64,000 nucleotides of DNA from Rathayibacter caricis DSM 15933 (GCF_003044275.1 NZ_PZPL01000001.1:3782001-3846000), one strand, 5' to 3'. Numbered from the stretch's first letter, positions 36,318-46,037 are shown. Numbers and translations are program-made. The notes: generated from the sequence alone by a model not told the origin.

Positions 36318-36359
36318 ACGGACGAGACCCCCTGCCCTCCGGCACGGGGTCTCGTCCGT
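36318..36359 (+). terminator. Strong terminator between xylA and xylB
   Basis: ACGGACGAGACCCC (36318-36331) pairs perfectly with GGGGTCTCGTCCGT (36346-36359) around a 14-base loop. It lies 20 bp after the xylA stop. Its presence suggests xylB gets less read-through or its own promoter. Confidence 0.75.
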
Positions 36360-36416
36360 TCCCCCGTACCCCCTTTGAAGACGCATCCCGCCGCGGCGGG
36401 AAGAACGGACACGGCG

Positions 36417-37802
36417 ATGACGCTGGTCGCAGGAGTCGACTCGTCGACCCAGAGCTGCAAGGTGGTCGTCCGCGACCTCGAGAGCGGAGCGGTGGTCCGC
36501 ACCGGTCGCGCGAGCCACCCCGACGGCACCGAGGTGCACCCCTCGGCCTGGTGGGACGCGCTGACCGCGGCCCTGGCGGATGCCGGCGGACTCGACGACG
36601 TCGCCGCGATCTCGATCGGCGGGCAGCAGCACGGCATGGTCGTGCTCGACGCCGACGGCGAGGTGATCCGCCCCGCACTGCTCTGGAACGACACGCGCAG
36701 CGCGGGCGCCGCCGAGGCGCTGGTCGCCGAGCTCGGGGCGGAGGAGTGGGCGCGCCGCACGGGCACCGTCCCGGTCGCCTCCTTCACGGCCACGAAGCTC
36801 CGCTGGCTGCGCGATGCCGAGCCCGAGAACGCGGCGCGCGTCGCGGCGGTGGCCCTCCCCCACGACTGGCTGACGTGGCGCCTGCTGGGCTACGGACCCG
36901 GATCCCCGCGCGGCGTGGACCTCGACGCGCTGACGACCGACCGCTCGGACGCCTCCGGCACCTCGTACTGGGGCGCGGACGGCTACGACGTGGAGCTGCT
37001 CGAGCACGCGCTCGGCCACCGCCCGGCACTCCCCCGCGTGCTCGGGCCGTCGGAGGAGGCGGGCCGGACGCCGGAGGGCCTCGTGGTCGGCCCCGGCGCC
37101 GGCGACAACGCGGGCGCGGCGCTCGGTCTGGGTGCGGGGCCCGGCGACGTGGTCGTCAGCATCGGCACGAGCGGCACCGTCTTCGCGGTGACCGAGGACC
37201 CGGTGCGCGACCCCTCCGGGACCGTCGCCGGCTTCGCGGACGCGAGCGGGCGCTTCCTGCCGCTCGTCGCGACGCTCAACGCCGCCCGCGTGCTGTCCTC
37301 GACCGCCGCCCTGCTCGGCGCCGGCTTCGACGAGTTCGCCGACCTCGCGCTGCAGGCGGAGCCGGGCGCCGACGGCCTCGTGCTCGTCCCGTACTTCGAG
37401 GGCGAGCGCACCCCGAACCTGCCCGACGCGACCGCGAGCCTGCACGGCATGACCATCGCCTCGACCACGCGCCCGAACCTCGCCCGCGCGGCGATCGAGG
37501 GCATGCTCTGCGGTCTGGCCGACGGCCTCGACGCGGTGCGCGAGCTCGGGGTGGAAGCGCGGCGCATCCTGCTGATCGGCGGAGCGGCGCAGAACCGCGC
37601 CGTGCAGCTGGCCGCCTCGCAGGTGTTCGACGTTCCCGTGGTCGTGCCGACCCCCGGCGAGTACGTGGCCGACGGAGCCGCGGTGCAGGCCGCGTGGGCG
37701 CTGACCGGCTCGCGGCCGACCTGGCAGGTCACCTCGGTCGCCGAGCCGACGGCCGACCACCGCCCCGCGATCCGCGCGCAGTACGCGGCGGCCCGCGCCT
37801 GA
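36417..37802 (+). CDS. xylB: Xylulokinase
   Basis: A 461-residue FGGY-family kinase that phosphorylates D-xylulose to xylulose 5-phosphate. The N-terminal phosphate-binding [13 protein letters not shown] and [10 protein letters not shown] are typical of xylulokinase, catalytic Asp230 lies in [11 protein letters not shown], and [14 protein letters not shown] and [14 protein letters not shown] are present. The ATG at 36417 directly before the first strand is chosen over an upstream in-frame ATG at 36375. The ribosome site is weak. It completes xylose entry to the pentose phosphate pathway. Confidence 0.95.
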   Translation: MTLVAGVDSSTQSCKVVVRDLESGAVVRTGRASHPDGTEVHPSAWWDALTAALADAGGLDDVAAISIGGQQHGMVVLDADGEVIRPALLWNDTRSAGAAEALVAELGAEEWARRTGTVPVASFTATKLRWLRDAEPENAARVAAVALPHDWLTWRLLGYGPGSPRGVDLDALTTDRSDASGTSYWGADGYDVELLEHALGHRPALPRVLGPSEEAGRTPEGLVVGPGAGDNAGAALGLGAGPGDVVVSIGTSGTVFAVTEDPVRDPSGTVAGFADASGRFLPLVATLNAARVLSSTAALLGAGFDEFADLALQAEPGADGLVLVPYFEGERTPNLPDATASLHGMTIASTTRPNLARAAIEGMLCGLADGLDAVRELGVEARRILLIGGAAQNRAVQLAASQVFDVPVVVPTPGEYVADGAAVQAAWALTGSRPTWQVTSVAEPTADHRPAIRAQYAAARA

Positions 37803-37818
37803 CGCCGCTGGTGAGGCG

Positions 37819-37900
37819 GGTCTCGATACGCGCTGCGCGCTACTCGACCAGCAGCAGCTCGCTGATCGAGTAGCCGTCGCAGACGGCGTACCGAGACCCG
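37819..37900. repeat. BIME-like palindrome pair
   Basis: Two facing palindromes after xylB: 37819-37857 (GTCTCGATAC...CTACTCGACC, inner stem GCGCTGCGCGC) and 37861-37900 (TGATCGAGTAG...CGTACCGAGACC, inner stem GCCGTCGCAGACGGC). They fill the gap between the convergent stops of xylB and the betaine permease gene, and may act as a two-way terminator. Confidence 0.85.
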
Positions 37901-37907
37901 CCCCGGG

Positions 37908-39656
37908 TCAGGACGTCATCGAGTCCACGTACTCGCGGTTCTCGTCCATCCAGGCCGCGAGCGCCGCGTCGCGGTCGTCCGACGCGGAGTTGAACAGCGC
38001 GTTCTCGAGCGAGTAGAGCGTCTCGGAGTCCATCCGGAAGTCGCGCATCCAGCTGCTCAGCGTCGGGAAGTCGCCGTCGAACGAGCTCGAGCCGAACGAG
38101 TGGATGTCCTCCGCCTCGCCGAGCAGCCCCTTCGGGTCCTCGAGGTCCTTCACCGGGAACGCGTCGTACGCCCAGTGCGGGCGCCAGAGCGTCACGGCGA
38201 TGTCCTCGCCGTTCGCCGTCGCGGTCTCGAGCTCCTGCAGCATCGCCGGCGTCGACGACGTCAGGTACTCCATCCCCTCGAGGCCGTACCCGGGGATGAC
38301 CTCCTCGGTCGTCACGGCGTTCAGCCCCGACCCGGGCTCGATGCCGATGAGCCGGTTCCCGACGACGTCCGGATTCGCCGCGAGCTCCTCGAGCGTGTCG
38401 ATCGGAGCGTCCTCGTTGACCGCGATGGTCAGCTTCGCCTCGTCGTTCCAGGCTCCGAGGTCGACGAGCTGGTCGCCGTACTGCTCCAGGTAGCTGCCGT
38501 GAGTGGTCGGCAGCCAGGTGTCCAGCGCCAGGTCGTAGCTCCCGGCGGCGAGCCCCGCGAAGCCGGGCGCCACGTCGATATCCGAGAGCTCGACGTCGTA
38601 GCCCTGCTCCTCGAGCACGGCGCCCCAGAGCGCCGACACCGCGATGCCCTCGTCCCAGCCCTGGAACACGGCCAAGCGCACGTCGGTGCGGTCGCCGTTG
38701 TCGACGGAGGCGGTGCTCGCCGGCCCCGCGACGGCCGACGCGCCGAGGGAGGCGACGACCGCGACCGACACGGCCGCGACGGCCGAGCGGGTCAGGACCA
38801 CGGCGCGGCGGCTGCCGGCCCGGGCGACCCGGGCGGGCGAGGGCTTCCCCAGCGCTCCCGTCATCCGGTCGAGCACGATCGCGAGGATCACCACCGAGAT
38901 GCCGGCCTCGAACCCGAGCGACACGTCGATCCGGTTGAGGCTCGCGACGACGTCGCCGCCCAGCCCGCCGGCGCCGACGATGCCGGCGATGACCACCATC
39001 GAGAGCGACAGCATGATCACCTGGTTGAGCCCTGCCAGGATCGACGGCAGCGCCAGCGGCAGCTGGATCTGGCGCAGGATCCGCCACTTCGACGAGCCGA
39101 ACGCCTCCCCCGCCTCGACGAGCTCGGGGTCGACCCCGCGGATGCCGAGCTCGGTCAGGCGCACCCCCGGCGCCATCGCGAAGACGATCGTCGCGACGAT
39201 GCCGGGCACGACTCCGACGCGGAAGAAGATCAGCGCCGGGATCAGGTACACGAACGCCGGCATGGTCTGCATCAGATCGAGCACCGGGCGGAGGATCGTG
39301 GAGGCCGTCCGGTTGCGCGCGGCGAGCACGCCCAGCGGCACGCTCAGCGCGATGGCGATCACGGAGGCGACCAGCACCAGCGCGAGCGAGTCCATCGCGT
39401 TCTCCCACTGGTCCACGCTCACGATCACCAAGAGCCCCACCGCGGTGCCGATCGCGAGGACCCACCCGCGCGCGGCATAGGCGAGCACCGCGAGGAACGC
39501 GATGATCACCCAGAACGGCGGAGTGGCGAGCACCGCGTCGACTCCCGTGTAGAGAGCGCCGAAGACGGTCCTGATCAGGTCGAAGACGGGCTGGAGGACC
39601 GCGGTGAGGGCGTCGATGCCGCTCTCGACGGCGTCGCCCAGGGGCAGGCGGATCAT
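37908..39656 (-). CDS. Glycine betaine/proline ABC transporter permease fused to its binding protein
   Basis: A 582-residue fusion. Residues about 1-290 form an OpuAB/ProW-type permease with the loop EAGEAFGSSKWRILRQIQLPLALPSIL. A hydrophobic helix near 295-325 (ALA-rich, ending ASAVAGPAST) then leads to an OpuAC-type binding domain (VRLAVFQGWDEGIAVSALWGAVLEEQGY; TLWRPHWAYDAF). Such permease-binder fusions occur in OpuA-like osmoprotectant importers. The ATG overlaps the ATPase TGA (ATGA). Uptake of betaine or related compatible solutes is likely. The closest neighbours do not refine the substrate. Confidence 0.9.
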   Translation of the reverse strand: MIRLPLGDAVESGIDALTAVLQPVFDLIRTVFGALYTGVDAVLATPPFWVIIAFLAVLAYAARGWVLAIGTAVGLLVIVSVDQWENAMDSLALVLVASVIAIALSVPLGVLAARNRTASTILRPVLDLMQTMPAFVYLIPALIFFRVGVVPGIVATIVFAMAPGVRLTELGIRGVDPELVEAGEAFGSSKWRILRQIQLPLALPSILAGLNQVIMLSLSMVVIAGIVGAGGLGGDVVASLNRIDVSLGFEAGISVVILAIVLDRMTGALGKPSPARVARAGSRRAVVLTRSAVAAVSVAVVASLGASAVAGPASTASVDNGDRTDVRLAVFQGWDEGIAVSALWGAVLEEQGYDVELSDIDVAPGFAGLAAGSYDLALDTWLPTTHGSYLEQYGDQLVDLGAWNDEAKLTIAVNEDAPIDTLEELAANPDVVGNRLIGIEPGSGLNAVTTEEVIPGYGLEGMEYLTSSTPAMLQELETATANGEDIAVTLWRPHWAYDAFPVKDLEDPKGLLGEAEDIHSFGSSSFDGDFPTLSSWMRDFRMDSETLYSLENALFNSASDDRDAALAAWMDENREYVDSMTS

Positions 39657-41020
39657 CGGACGCCCCCCTCGCTCGCGAGCACGGAGTCGTCGACGGGTCC
39701 GCCCGTCGCGTGCAGCGTGGCCGTGACGAGCTCCGTCGGGATCGTCGCCGGCGGCTCGATCACCGGCTGCTCCCCGGTCTGCGAGCTGATGTTGCCGAGG
39801 GCGGCCAGCAGCGTGACGCGCGGGATCGCCCCGAGCAGGCGTCCGCTCCCGTCGACGACCGCGACGGGCAGCTCCGTCTCGACGGCGGGCTCGATGATCT
39901 GGCTCAGCGCGGTGTCCGGAGCGACGGCGACGACGTCCGAGGTGACGACGGCCGAGAGGTCGACCTCGCTCCGGCGCACCTGCCCCATCACGTCGCGGTC
40001 GCGGACGGTTCCGACCAGTCGGCGTCCGGCGCCGACCACGAACGCCGCGGAGGTCTGCAGGTCGCGCATCCCGCGGAGCGCCGCGCGGGGCCCGGCGGCG
40101 AGGGTCACGACGGAGCGCGGCGGCTCCATCACGGCGGCGGCGGTCAGCACGCGCGCCCGATCGACGTCCTGGACGAACTGCGCGACGTAGTCGTTCGCCG
40201 GGTCGGTGAGGATCTCCTCCGGGGTGCCGATCTGGACGATGCGGCCGTCGCGCATGACGGCGATGCGGTCGCCGAGGAGCATCGCCTCGTTGAGGTCGTG
40301 GGTGATGAAGACGATCGTCTTCCCGAGCTCCTGTTGCAGCTCGATCAGCTGCTCCTGCATCTCGCGCCGGATGAGCGGATCGAGTGCCGAGAACGCCTCG
40401 TCCATCAGGACGATGCCCGTGTCGGCCGCGAGCGCGCGGGCGAGGCCGACGCGCTGGCGCATGCCTCCGGAGAGCTCGCCGGGCGTCGTGTCGTGCCAGC
40501 CGGCGAGTCCGGCGCGCTCGATCGCCAGCAGCGCGCGCTCGCGCCGCTGCTGAACGGGGACGCCCTGGATCTCGAGCGGGTAGGCGACGTTGTCGAGCAC
40601 GGTGCGGTGCGGCAGCAGCGCGAAGTGCTGGAACACCATCGAGACGGACGAGCGGCGCACCCGCCGCAGCTCCCCCTCGGGCACTCCGGTGATGCTCGAC
40701 CCGTCGATCAGGACCTCGCCCGCCGTCGGCTCCTGCAGGCCGTTGAGCATGCGGATCAGCGTGGACTTGCCGGAGCCCGAGAGCCCCATCACCACGAAGA
40801 TCTCGCCGCGGCGCACGGCGAACGAGGCGTCGATCACCGCCGCGGTCCCGGAGGAGCCGAGGTCGTCCCGGTCGGCGCCCGCCCGCAGTCGCCTCACCGC
40901 CTCGTCGGGACGCCGTCCGAAGACCTTGAAGAGCCCTCTCGCCTCGAGGGCGGGAACGGCGAGGTCCTCGAGGACCACTCCGCCCGCGGGCTCGCTGATG
41001 TCGTTCTGGTTCTGCTGCAC
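39653..41020 (-). CDS. Glycine betaine/proline ABC transporter ATP-binding protein
   Basis: A 455-residue ProV/OpuAA-type ATPase. Walker A GLSGSGKST, the Q loop FQHFALLPHRTV, signature LSGGMRQRVGLARAL and Walker B IVLMDEAFSALDPL are intact. The C-terminal 150 residues carry paired CBS-like domains (VGAGRRLVGTVRDRD; VAVVDGSGRLLGAI), which in OpuA sense ionic strength. The start is GTG at 41020. It is translationally coupled to the permease-binder fusion. Confidence 0.93.
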   Translation of the reverse strand: MQQNQNDISEPAGGVVLEDLAVPALEARGLFKVFGRRPDEAVRRLRAGADRDDLGSSGTAAVIDASFAVRRGEIFVVMGLSGSGKSTLIRMLNGLQEPTAGEVLIDGSSITGVPEGELRRVRRSSVSMVFQHFALLPHRTVLDNVAYPLEIQGVPVQQRRERALLAIERAGLAGWHDTTPGELSGGMRQRVGLARALAADTGIVLMDEAFSALDPLIRREMQEQLIELQQELGKTIVFITHDLNEAMLLGDRIAVMRDGRIVQIGTPEEILTDPANDYVAQFVQDVDRARVLTAAAVMEPPRSVVTLAAGPRAALRGMRDLQTSAAFVVGAGRRLVGTVRDRDVMGQVRRSEVDLSAVVTSDVVAVAPDTALSQIIEPAVETELPVAVVDGSGRLLGAIPRVTLLAALGNISSQTGEQPVIEPPATIPTELVTATLHATGGPVDDSVLASEGGVR

Positions 41021-41446
41021 GTACGCTCCGTCGGGGCGCAGGACGGATCCCGCGCTCTCTCATCTCGTGGTGCCGGGTCGGGGCGCGTGGGACTCCCCGG
41101 AGCGGGCCTCCGCGTGCTGCCCGCCGCGCGACGCAGGCGGGGGATGGAGGCGTCCGGGGTGTGTCCGAGACGGCCTCGGGGCCGCCTCCGCTCCCGCTGA
41201 CCGTACGCTCGCGGCTCTCCGTCACGGGGACGGGGCACGGGCGCGGACCGGTTCATCGGGGTCTCGAAGACCGCCGTCCACGGTAGCCGCGGAGCCCCGA
41301 TCCGGCAAATGTCGGACTAATGGAGGAGGGGTGTCAGCGGCCGCGCGCGTCCGCGTCGTCAGCGAGGAACCCCAGATCAGGGCTCATTACGCTTCGTTGC
41401 TCGATCGTTACCCGACCCTCCCTGGAGAACCGACCGGCAGTCCGGA
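41021..41446. other. 426-bp gap with no gene seen
   Basis: Lies between the start of the betaine ATPase and the stop of the histidine phosphatase. No family-like protein, tRNA or repeat of the three repeat classes was found. Part must hold the betaine operon promoter. A TCCG...CGGA inverted repeat near 41299-41314 (TCCGGCAAATGTCGGA) is the only symmetric feature noted. Confidence 0.5.
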
Positions 41447-42097
41447 TCAGGCCGTCGTGTCCCCCGACGGACCGGACGGAGCAGCGGCTCCCACTCCGCT
41501 CACCGGCTCGCCCTGCCACGACTCGAGCACCCACTCCGAGCCGCCGCCCACGAGCACGACGACGCCGGTGTTGTCGAGCAGGTGATCGGCGATGAAGCGC
41601 GCGTCGAGGTCCTTCGAGCGCAGCCCCGCCCAGCAGCGGATCGCCGCCCCGTGGCTGACCAGCGCGACCGTGCCGTGCCCCGACGACTCCGCCTCCGCGA
41701 CGACGGAGTCGTACCGCGCCGCGAACTCCTCGCCCGTCTCGCCCCCGGCGAGCCTCAGCCCGGTCTCGCCGCCGGCCCAGCGGAACACGGTGCCCATGTA
41801 CTCCTCGACCGCGGCCTCGTCGCCGCGCATCTCGAGACCGGCGGCCGCGATCTCGCGGATCCCGTCGCGCTCGATCGGCTCGAGCCCCAGGGCCGCCGCG
41901 AGCGGCGCCGCCGTCTCCTGGGTCCGGCGCATCGTCGAGACGTAGAGCGCGCCGATGCCCTCACCGGCGAGCGTCTCGGGCAGCAGCTCCGCCTGGGTGC
42001 GTCCGAGCTCGGTCAACCCGGGTCCGGGGATGCGGGTGTCGAGGAGCCCGGCGACGTTCGAGGGCGTCTGGCCGTGGCGGATGAGGAGCAGGCGCAT
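41447..42097 (-). CDS. Histidine phosphatase family protein
   Basis: A 216-residue phosphoglycerate-mutase-fold protein. The phosphohistidine motif is LLIRHGQTPSN near residue 4, a second arginine motif STMRRTQETAAPLA follows, and the second catalytic histidine is in VALVSHGAAIRCW. The members act on sugar phosphates, nucleotides or proteins. The ATG at 42097 directly starts the first strand. It is divergent from a LacI gene. The substrate is unknown. Confidence 0.88.
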   Translation of the reverse strand: MRLLLIRHGQTPSNVAGLLDTRIPGPGLTELGRTQAELLPETLAGEGIGALYVSTMRRTQETAAPLAAALGLEPIERDGIREIAAAGLEMRGDEAAVEEYMGTVFRWAGGETGLRLAGGETGEEFAARYDSVVAEAESSGHGTVALVSHGAAIRCWAGLRSKDLDARFIADHLLDNTGVVVLVGGGSEWVLESWQGEPVSGVGAAAPSGPSGDTTA

Positions 42098-42211
42098 CCG
42101 TCCACGGTACCCGCCGCGCATCCAGGGAACCCCGGCCTCGGCCCAGGGCCACGGCTCCCGCCCCGCGCGCACCCCCTGTGCCAGAATGACCGGGACCGAA
42201 GGGACGCGCCT

Positions 42212-43255
42212 GTGCCGACACGATCAGGACGCAGCTCCGGAGTGACCCTGCACGACGTCGCGCGAGAGGCCGGCGTCTCGCTCGCCACCGCCTCGCGATC
42301 GCTGAACGGCAGTCAGCGCAAGGTCGCCGAGGAGTACCGGGTCCGCGTGCTCGCGGCCGCCCAGCGCCTCGGCTATTCCCCCAACCTCTCGGCCCAGGCC
42401 GTCGCCAAGGGCTCGACCAGCACGGTCGCCCTGATCGTCAGCGACATCGCCGACCCCTACTTCTCGACCATCGCCGCGGGCGTCGCGGGAGCGGCGGAGC
42501 AGCTCGGCCTCGTCGTCACGATGGCCGTCACCGGCCGCGACTCCGCCCGCGAGCTCGCCATCGTGCGGGCCCTGCGCGGCGCGCGGCCGCGGGTGATGAT
42601 CCTCGCGGGCAGCCGCTTCGCCGGCGAGGACGAGCGCGACGCGCTCATCGCCGAGCTCACCTCCTTCGAGGCCGCCGGCGGCCGCGTCGTGCTGATCAGC
42701 CAGGGCGGACTGCCGTTCCCGACCGTCGTGCTCGACAACCGCGCGGGTGCGCGAGCGCTGGCCGAGGCTCTCGTCGAGCAGGGCTACCGGCGCTTCGGAG
42801 TCGTGTCCGGCAGCCCCGCGATCCTCACGTCGCACGATCGCGTGCAGGGCTTCCGCGAGGGGCTCGAGGCGCACGGCATCGCCCTCGACGACGCGCTCGT
42901 GGTCGAGGCGCCCTTCTCGCGCGACGGCGGATTCGACGGCGCCACGAGGCTCCTCGCCGAGCACCGCGACGAGATCGACCTCGTCTTCGCCGTGAGCGAC
43001 GTGATGGCGATGGGAGTCTCCTCCGCCCTGCGCGCGGCCGGGATCGAGCCCGGCGCCGACCTCGGCGTCGCGGGCTTCGACGACATCCCCACGGTGCGCG
43101 ACGTGCACCCCGCGCTCACGACCGTGGCCGTGCCGCTGCGCGAGCTGGGCGAGCGCTCCCTCGCCGTCGCGCTCGGCGACGACGACGCTCCCGCCGAGCC
43201 CGTCGCGACCTCGGTGGTCCTCCGCGCGAGCACTCCGGGGCCCCGAGCGACGTAA
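42212..43255 (+). CDS. LacI family transcriptional regulator
   Basis: A 347-residue LacI/GalR regulator. The head VTLHDVAREAGVSLATASRSLNGSQRKVAEEY is at residues 11-42, hinge SAQAVAKGST, then an effector domain (DIADPYFSTIAAGVAGAAEQ; GVAGFDDIPTVRDVHPALTTV). The GTG at 42212 has GAAGGGA upstream. It is followed by a second LacI gene in the same direction; the two are only about 35% alike by eye and so are not a recent duplication. Its target may be the sites GGTAAACGCTT(A/T)CC at 26453 and 57172, a guess. Confidence 0.88.
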   Translation: MPTRSGRSSGVTLHDVAREAGVSLATASRSLNGSQRKVAEEYRVRVLAAAQRLGYSPNLSAQAVAKGSTSTVALIVSDIADPYFSTIAAGVAGAAEQLGLVVTMAVTGRDSARELAIVRALRGARPRVMILAGSRFAGEDERDALIAELTSFEAAGGRVVLISQGGLPFPTVVLDNRAGARALAEALVEQGYRRFGVVSGSPAILTSHDRVQGFREGLEAHGIALDDALVVEAPFSRDGGFDGATRLLAEHRDEIDLVFAVSDVMAMGVSSALRAAGIEPGADLGVAGFDDIPTVRDVHPALTTVAVPLRELGERSLAVALGDDDAPAEPVATSVVLRASTPGPRAT

Positions 43256-43359
43256 GGTGTGCTCACACGCGCCCGCGGACGGGCGGGTCCCGCGCTGACG
43301 CGGGCTCGGACGGTCCCTGCGACAGGGCGCCGCCGATCACAGAGAGCCACGGTGCCCCG

Positions 43360-44469
43360 ATGCCGGAAGACAAGCCCGCGCCCCGGGCTCCCAGCATCTA
43401 CGACGTCGCGCGCGCCGCCGGAGTCTCGCACCAGACCGTCTCGCGCGTCCTGAACGACCACCCGAGCCTGCGCGCCGAGACCAAGCGCCGCGTCCTCGCA
43501 GTGATGGCCGACCTCGACTACCGTCCCAACCTCGCCGCCCGCGCGCTGGTCACCAGCCGCACGCGCACCGTCGGCGTGCTCTCCTCGCAGAGCCTCCAGT
43601 ACGGCCCGGCGTCGAGCATCCAGGCGATCGAGGTCGCCGCGCGCGATGCCGGCTACCTCGTCGTCACCGCCAACGTCGACGGCACCGACGGCGAGTCGAT
43701 CCAGGCCGGGATCCGCCACCTGCTGAACCAGGCGGTCGAGGGTCTCGTGGTCATCGCGCCGCAGATCCGCGTGTTCGACATCCTCTCGGGAGCCGCGCTG
43801 CGGATCCCGCACGTGACCCTGCAGACCTCGGACGACTCCCGCGACGACGCGCTCTACGTCGACCAGATGGCGGGGGCGCGCCTGGCCACCGCGCACCTGA
43901 TCGACCTCGGGCACACCGAGATCGTGCACCTGGCCGGCCCGCAGGACTGGATCGAGGCGGAGGCGCGGATGCGCGGCTTCCTGGCCGAGCTCGACGACCG
44001 CGACATCGCGATGCGACCGCCGCTCCTGGGCGACTGGAGCGCCGAGCGCGGCCACCGCGTAGGCCTGGAGCTCGCGCGGTTCCTCGACTTCACGGCCGTC
44101 TTCGCCGCGAACGACCAGATGGCGCTGGGCCTGCTGAGCGCCTTCCACGAGCGCGGAATCCGGGTGCCCGAGGACGTCAGCGTGATCGGCTACGACGACA
44201 TCCCCGAGGCCGCGTTCTACTGGCCGCCGCTGACGAGCGTCCGCCAGGACTTCGCCGAGCTCGGCCGCCGCTGCATGGCGACGCTGCTCAGCCTGATCGA
44301 GGGCGAGCGGCCGGAGCCGGCGCCGCCGATCGAGCCGCAGCTCGTCGTCCGCGGGTCCACCGCGGTGCCCCGCACCCTGCGCCCGGTAGGCGTCGCGGAG
44401 CGTCCGTCACCGCGCGCCGTTACCGAGTCGCAACTTTCCCGGTGGCACGAAAGCGATCCACGGGTCTAG
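43360..44469 (+). CDS. LacI family regulator, probably of the adjacent sugar importer
   Basis: A 369-residue LacI/GalR protein. The DNA-binding head is [31 protein letters not shown] (residues about 11-41). The effector domain contains [29 protein letters not shown] and [20 protein letters not shown]. It lies directly upstream of the chvE-mmsA-mmsB operon, whose promoter carries overlapping lac-like operators starting 9 bp after this gene's stop. Confidence 0.9.
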   Translation: MPEDKPAPRAPSIYDVARAAGVSHQTVSRVLNDHPSLRAETKRRVLAVMADLDYRPNLAARALVTSRTRTVGVLSSQSLQYGPASSIQAIEVAARDAGYLVVTANVDGTDGESIQAGIRHLLNQAVEGLVVIAPQIRVFDILSGAALRIPHVTLQTSDDSRDDALYVDQMAGARLATAHLIDLGHTEIVHLAGPQDWIEAEARMRGFLAELDDRDIAMRPPLLGDWSAERGHRVGLELARFLDFTAVFAANDQMALGLLSAFHERGIRVPEDVSVIGYDDIPEAAFYWPPLTSVRQDFAELGRRCMATLLSLIEGERPEPAPPIEPQLVVRGSTAVPRTLRPVGVAERPSPRAVTESQLSRWHESDPRV

Positions 44470-44507
44470 CATCACTCCATGTGATCGCTCACATGAGCGC
44501 TCACATC
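44443..44507 (+). promoter_or_regulatory. Promoter and double operator of the CUT2 sugar importer
   Basis: TGGCAC (44443-44448) and TAGCAT (44467-44472) with an 18-bp spacer. Directly after it lies CATGTGATCGCTCACATG (44478-44495), an 18-bp palindrome, overlapping a second half-palindrome GAGCGCTCACAT (44496-44506). Both match the symmetric lac-operator core GTGAGCGCTCAC. Bound repressor would cover the start site. Confidence 0.65.
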
Positions 44508-44564
44508 CCCGCCCCGCAACCGGGAGCGGCCCCTCCCACTGCATTCAATGACGAAGGAATCACA

Positions 44565-45695
44565 GTGACCACTATGAAGCGCTCCCTCCTCGCCGGCCTC
44601 GCCGGCGGAGCGATGATCCTCTCCCTCGCAGCCTGCTCCAGCGGCGGCGACTCGGGCAGCGGCGACGGCGGCGGCGAAGGCGGACTGGTCGGCGTCGCGA
44701 TGCCGACGAAGTCCTCCGAGCGCTGGATCGCCGACGGCGACAACGTCAAGTCGCAGCTCGAGGAGGCCGGCTACGAGGTCGACCTGCAGTACGCCGAGGA
44801 CGACATCCCCACCCAGGTCTCGCAGCTCGAGAACATGATCACCAAGGGCGCCAAGGCCCTGATCATCGCCTCGATCGACGGCACCACCCTCACGAGCGTG
44901 CTCGAGGAGGCGGCCGCGAACGACATCCCGGTCATCGCCTACGACCGCCTCATCCGCGACTCGGCCAACGTCGACTACTACGCGACCTTCGACAACTACA
45001 AGGTCGGCGTGCAGCAGGCCACCTCGCTCCTCGCGGGCCTCGGCCTGACCGACCTGACCGGAGCCCCCGCCGCCGACGCGCCGGCCGGCCCGTTCAACAT
45101 CGAGCTGTTCGCCGGAAGCCCCGACGACAACAACGCCACGTTCTTCTTCAACGGCGCGATGGACACCCTCAAGCCCTTCATGGACGACGGAACCCTCGTC
45201 GTCAAGAGCGACGAGACCGAGTTCACCACCGTCGCCACGCTGCGCTGGGACCCCGAGGTCGCCCAGAGCCGCATGGAGGACATCCTGACCAAGTCGTACT
45301 CCGACGGATCCCAGGTCCAGGGCGTCCTCTCGCCCTACGACGGCCTCAGCCGCGGCATCATCTCGGCCCTGACCGACGCCGGCTACACCGTCGGAACCGA
45401 CTTCCCGATCATCACCGGCCAGGACGCCGAGCTCGACTCGGTCAAGGCGATCATCTCCGGTGAGCAGTACGCGACCATCTACAAGGACACCCGCGAGCTC
45501 GCGGCCGAGGCCGTCACCATGGCGCAGGCCGTCCTCGAGGGCACCGAGCCCGAGGTCAACGACACCGAGACCTACGACAACGGCGAGAAGGTCGTCCCGT
45601 CGTACCTCCTCGAGCCCGTCATCGTGACCAAGGACGACATCGAGTCGGTCCTGGTCGACGGCGGCTACTACACCGACGCCGAAATCAACGGTTAA
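44565..45695 (+). CDS. chvE: Multiple monosaccharide ABC transporter substrate-binding protein
   Basis: A 376-residue periplasmic-binding-type lipoprotein of the CUT2 group. A signal with lipobox LAAC (Cys24 from the GTG start) is followed by a flexible Gly/Ser linker and the mature domain ([49 protein letters not shown]). These are features of ChvE/GguB-type binders for xylose, arabinose, galactose or glucose. The GTG at 44565 has GAAGGA 7 bp upstream; the ATG three codons later is less well spaced. It is the first gene of the operon, with a structured 342-bp leader before mmsA. Confidence 0.93.
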   Translation: MTTMKRSLLAGLAGGAMILSLAACSSGGDSGSGDGGGEGGLVGVAMPTKSSERWIADGDNVKSQLEEAGYEVDLQYAEDDIPTQVSQLENMITKGAKALIIASIDGTTLTSVLEEAAANDIPVIAYDRLIRDSANVDYYATFDNYKVGVQQATSLLAGLGLTDLTGAPAADAPAGPFNIELFAGSPDDNNATFFFNGAMDTLKPFMDDGTLVVKSDETEFTTVATLRWDPEVAQSRMEDILTKSYSDGSQVQGVLSPYDGLSRGIISALTDAGYTVGTDFPIITGQDAELDSVKAIISGEQYATIYKDTRELAAEAVTMAQAVLEGTEPEVNDTETYDNGEKVVPSYLLEPVIVTKDDIESVLVDGGYYTDAEING

Positions 45696-45703
45696 TCGCG
45701 AAC

Positions 45704-45788
45704 CTCGGTGGGGTGATCTGCGGCGCTGTCGTCGGGCGCGATGGTTCCACCATCGCTTCCTCCTCCGCCTTGCAGCTCACCCCACCGA
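45704..45788 (+). repeat. Structured foldback element, third copy
   Basis: Outer arms CCTCGGTGGGGTGA and TCACCCCACCGAG enclose CTGCGGCGCTGTCGTCGG, an inner hairpin GCGATGGT-TCC-ACCATCGC and CCTCCTCCGCCTTGCAG. The same inner sequence and order occur at 13940-14119 on the other strand, with changed but still pairing stems. It begins 9 bp after the chvE stop, in the sense orientation. Confidence 0.75.
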
Positions 45789-45791
45789 GAA

Positions 45792-45875
45792 CCGCGACCG
45801 CCCTCCAGGAGGAGGAGCTCCGCGACAGCCCTCCCGAGGAGGAGCCGCCGCGGATGCCCTCCTGAGGAGGAGCCG
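45792..45875 (+). repeat. Three tandem 28-bp hairpin repeats
   Basis: Units start at 45792, 45820 and 45848 with consensus CCGCGACRGCCCTCC then NGAGGAGGAGCY. Each holds a short inverted repeat CCTCC...GGAGG. GAGGAGG in each copy is a strong ribosome-site-like sequence without a following start. Confidence 0.7.
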
Positions 45876-45883
45876 TTGCGTCA

Positions 45884-46018
45884 CTCCTCTTAACAAAGAG
45901 GAGCGGAAGCGAGCGAGGCCTCCCCGAGGGGCCGTGACCGGATCGGCGCCCGAGAAGGTGCGGGTCGCGAGTCGGTACTGAACGATCCGAGCCGGGTCCC
46001 CGAGAGGGGGCCCGGCTC
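45884..46018 (+). promoter_or_regulatory. Leader hairpins before mmsA
   Basis: A perfect 8-bp stem CTCCTCTT/AAGAGGAG with an AACA loop (45884-45903). A second stem GAGCCGGG-T-CCCC/GGGG-G-CCCGGCTC (45989-46018) ends 3 bp before the GAAGGAG ribosome site of mmsA. Such hairpins could lower expression of the ATPase and permease relative to the binding protein. Confidence 0.5.
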
Positions 46019-46037
46019 CCTGAAGGAGTGAGGCGTA

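Noticed and set aside
41320..41595. A 91-residue frame in the 426-bp gap
   Set aside because: It overlaps the histidine phosphatase and has no homology-like or ribosome-site features.
42212..44469. Recent duplication giving two LacI genes
   Set aside because: The two proteins differ widely in effector domains and hinge sequence, so they are old paralogues.
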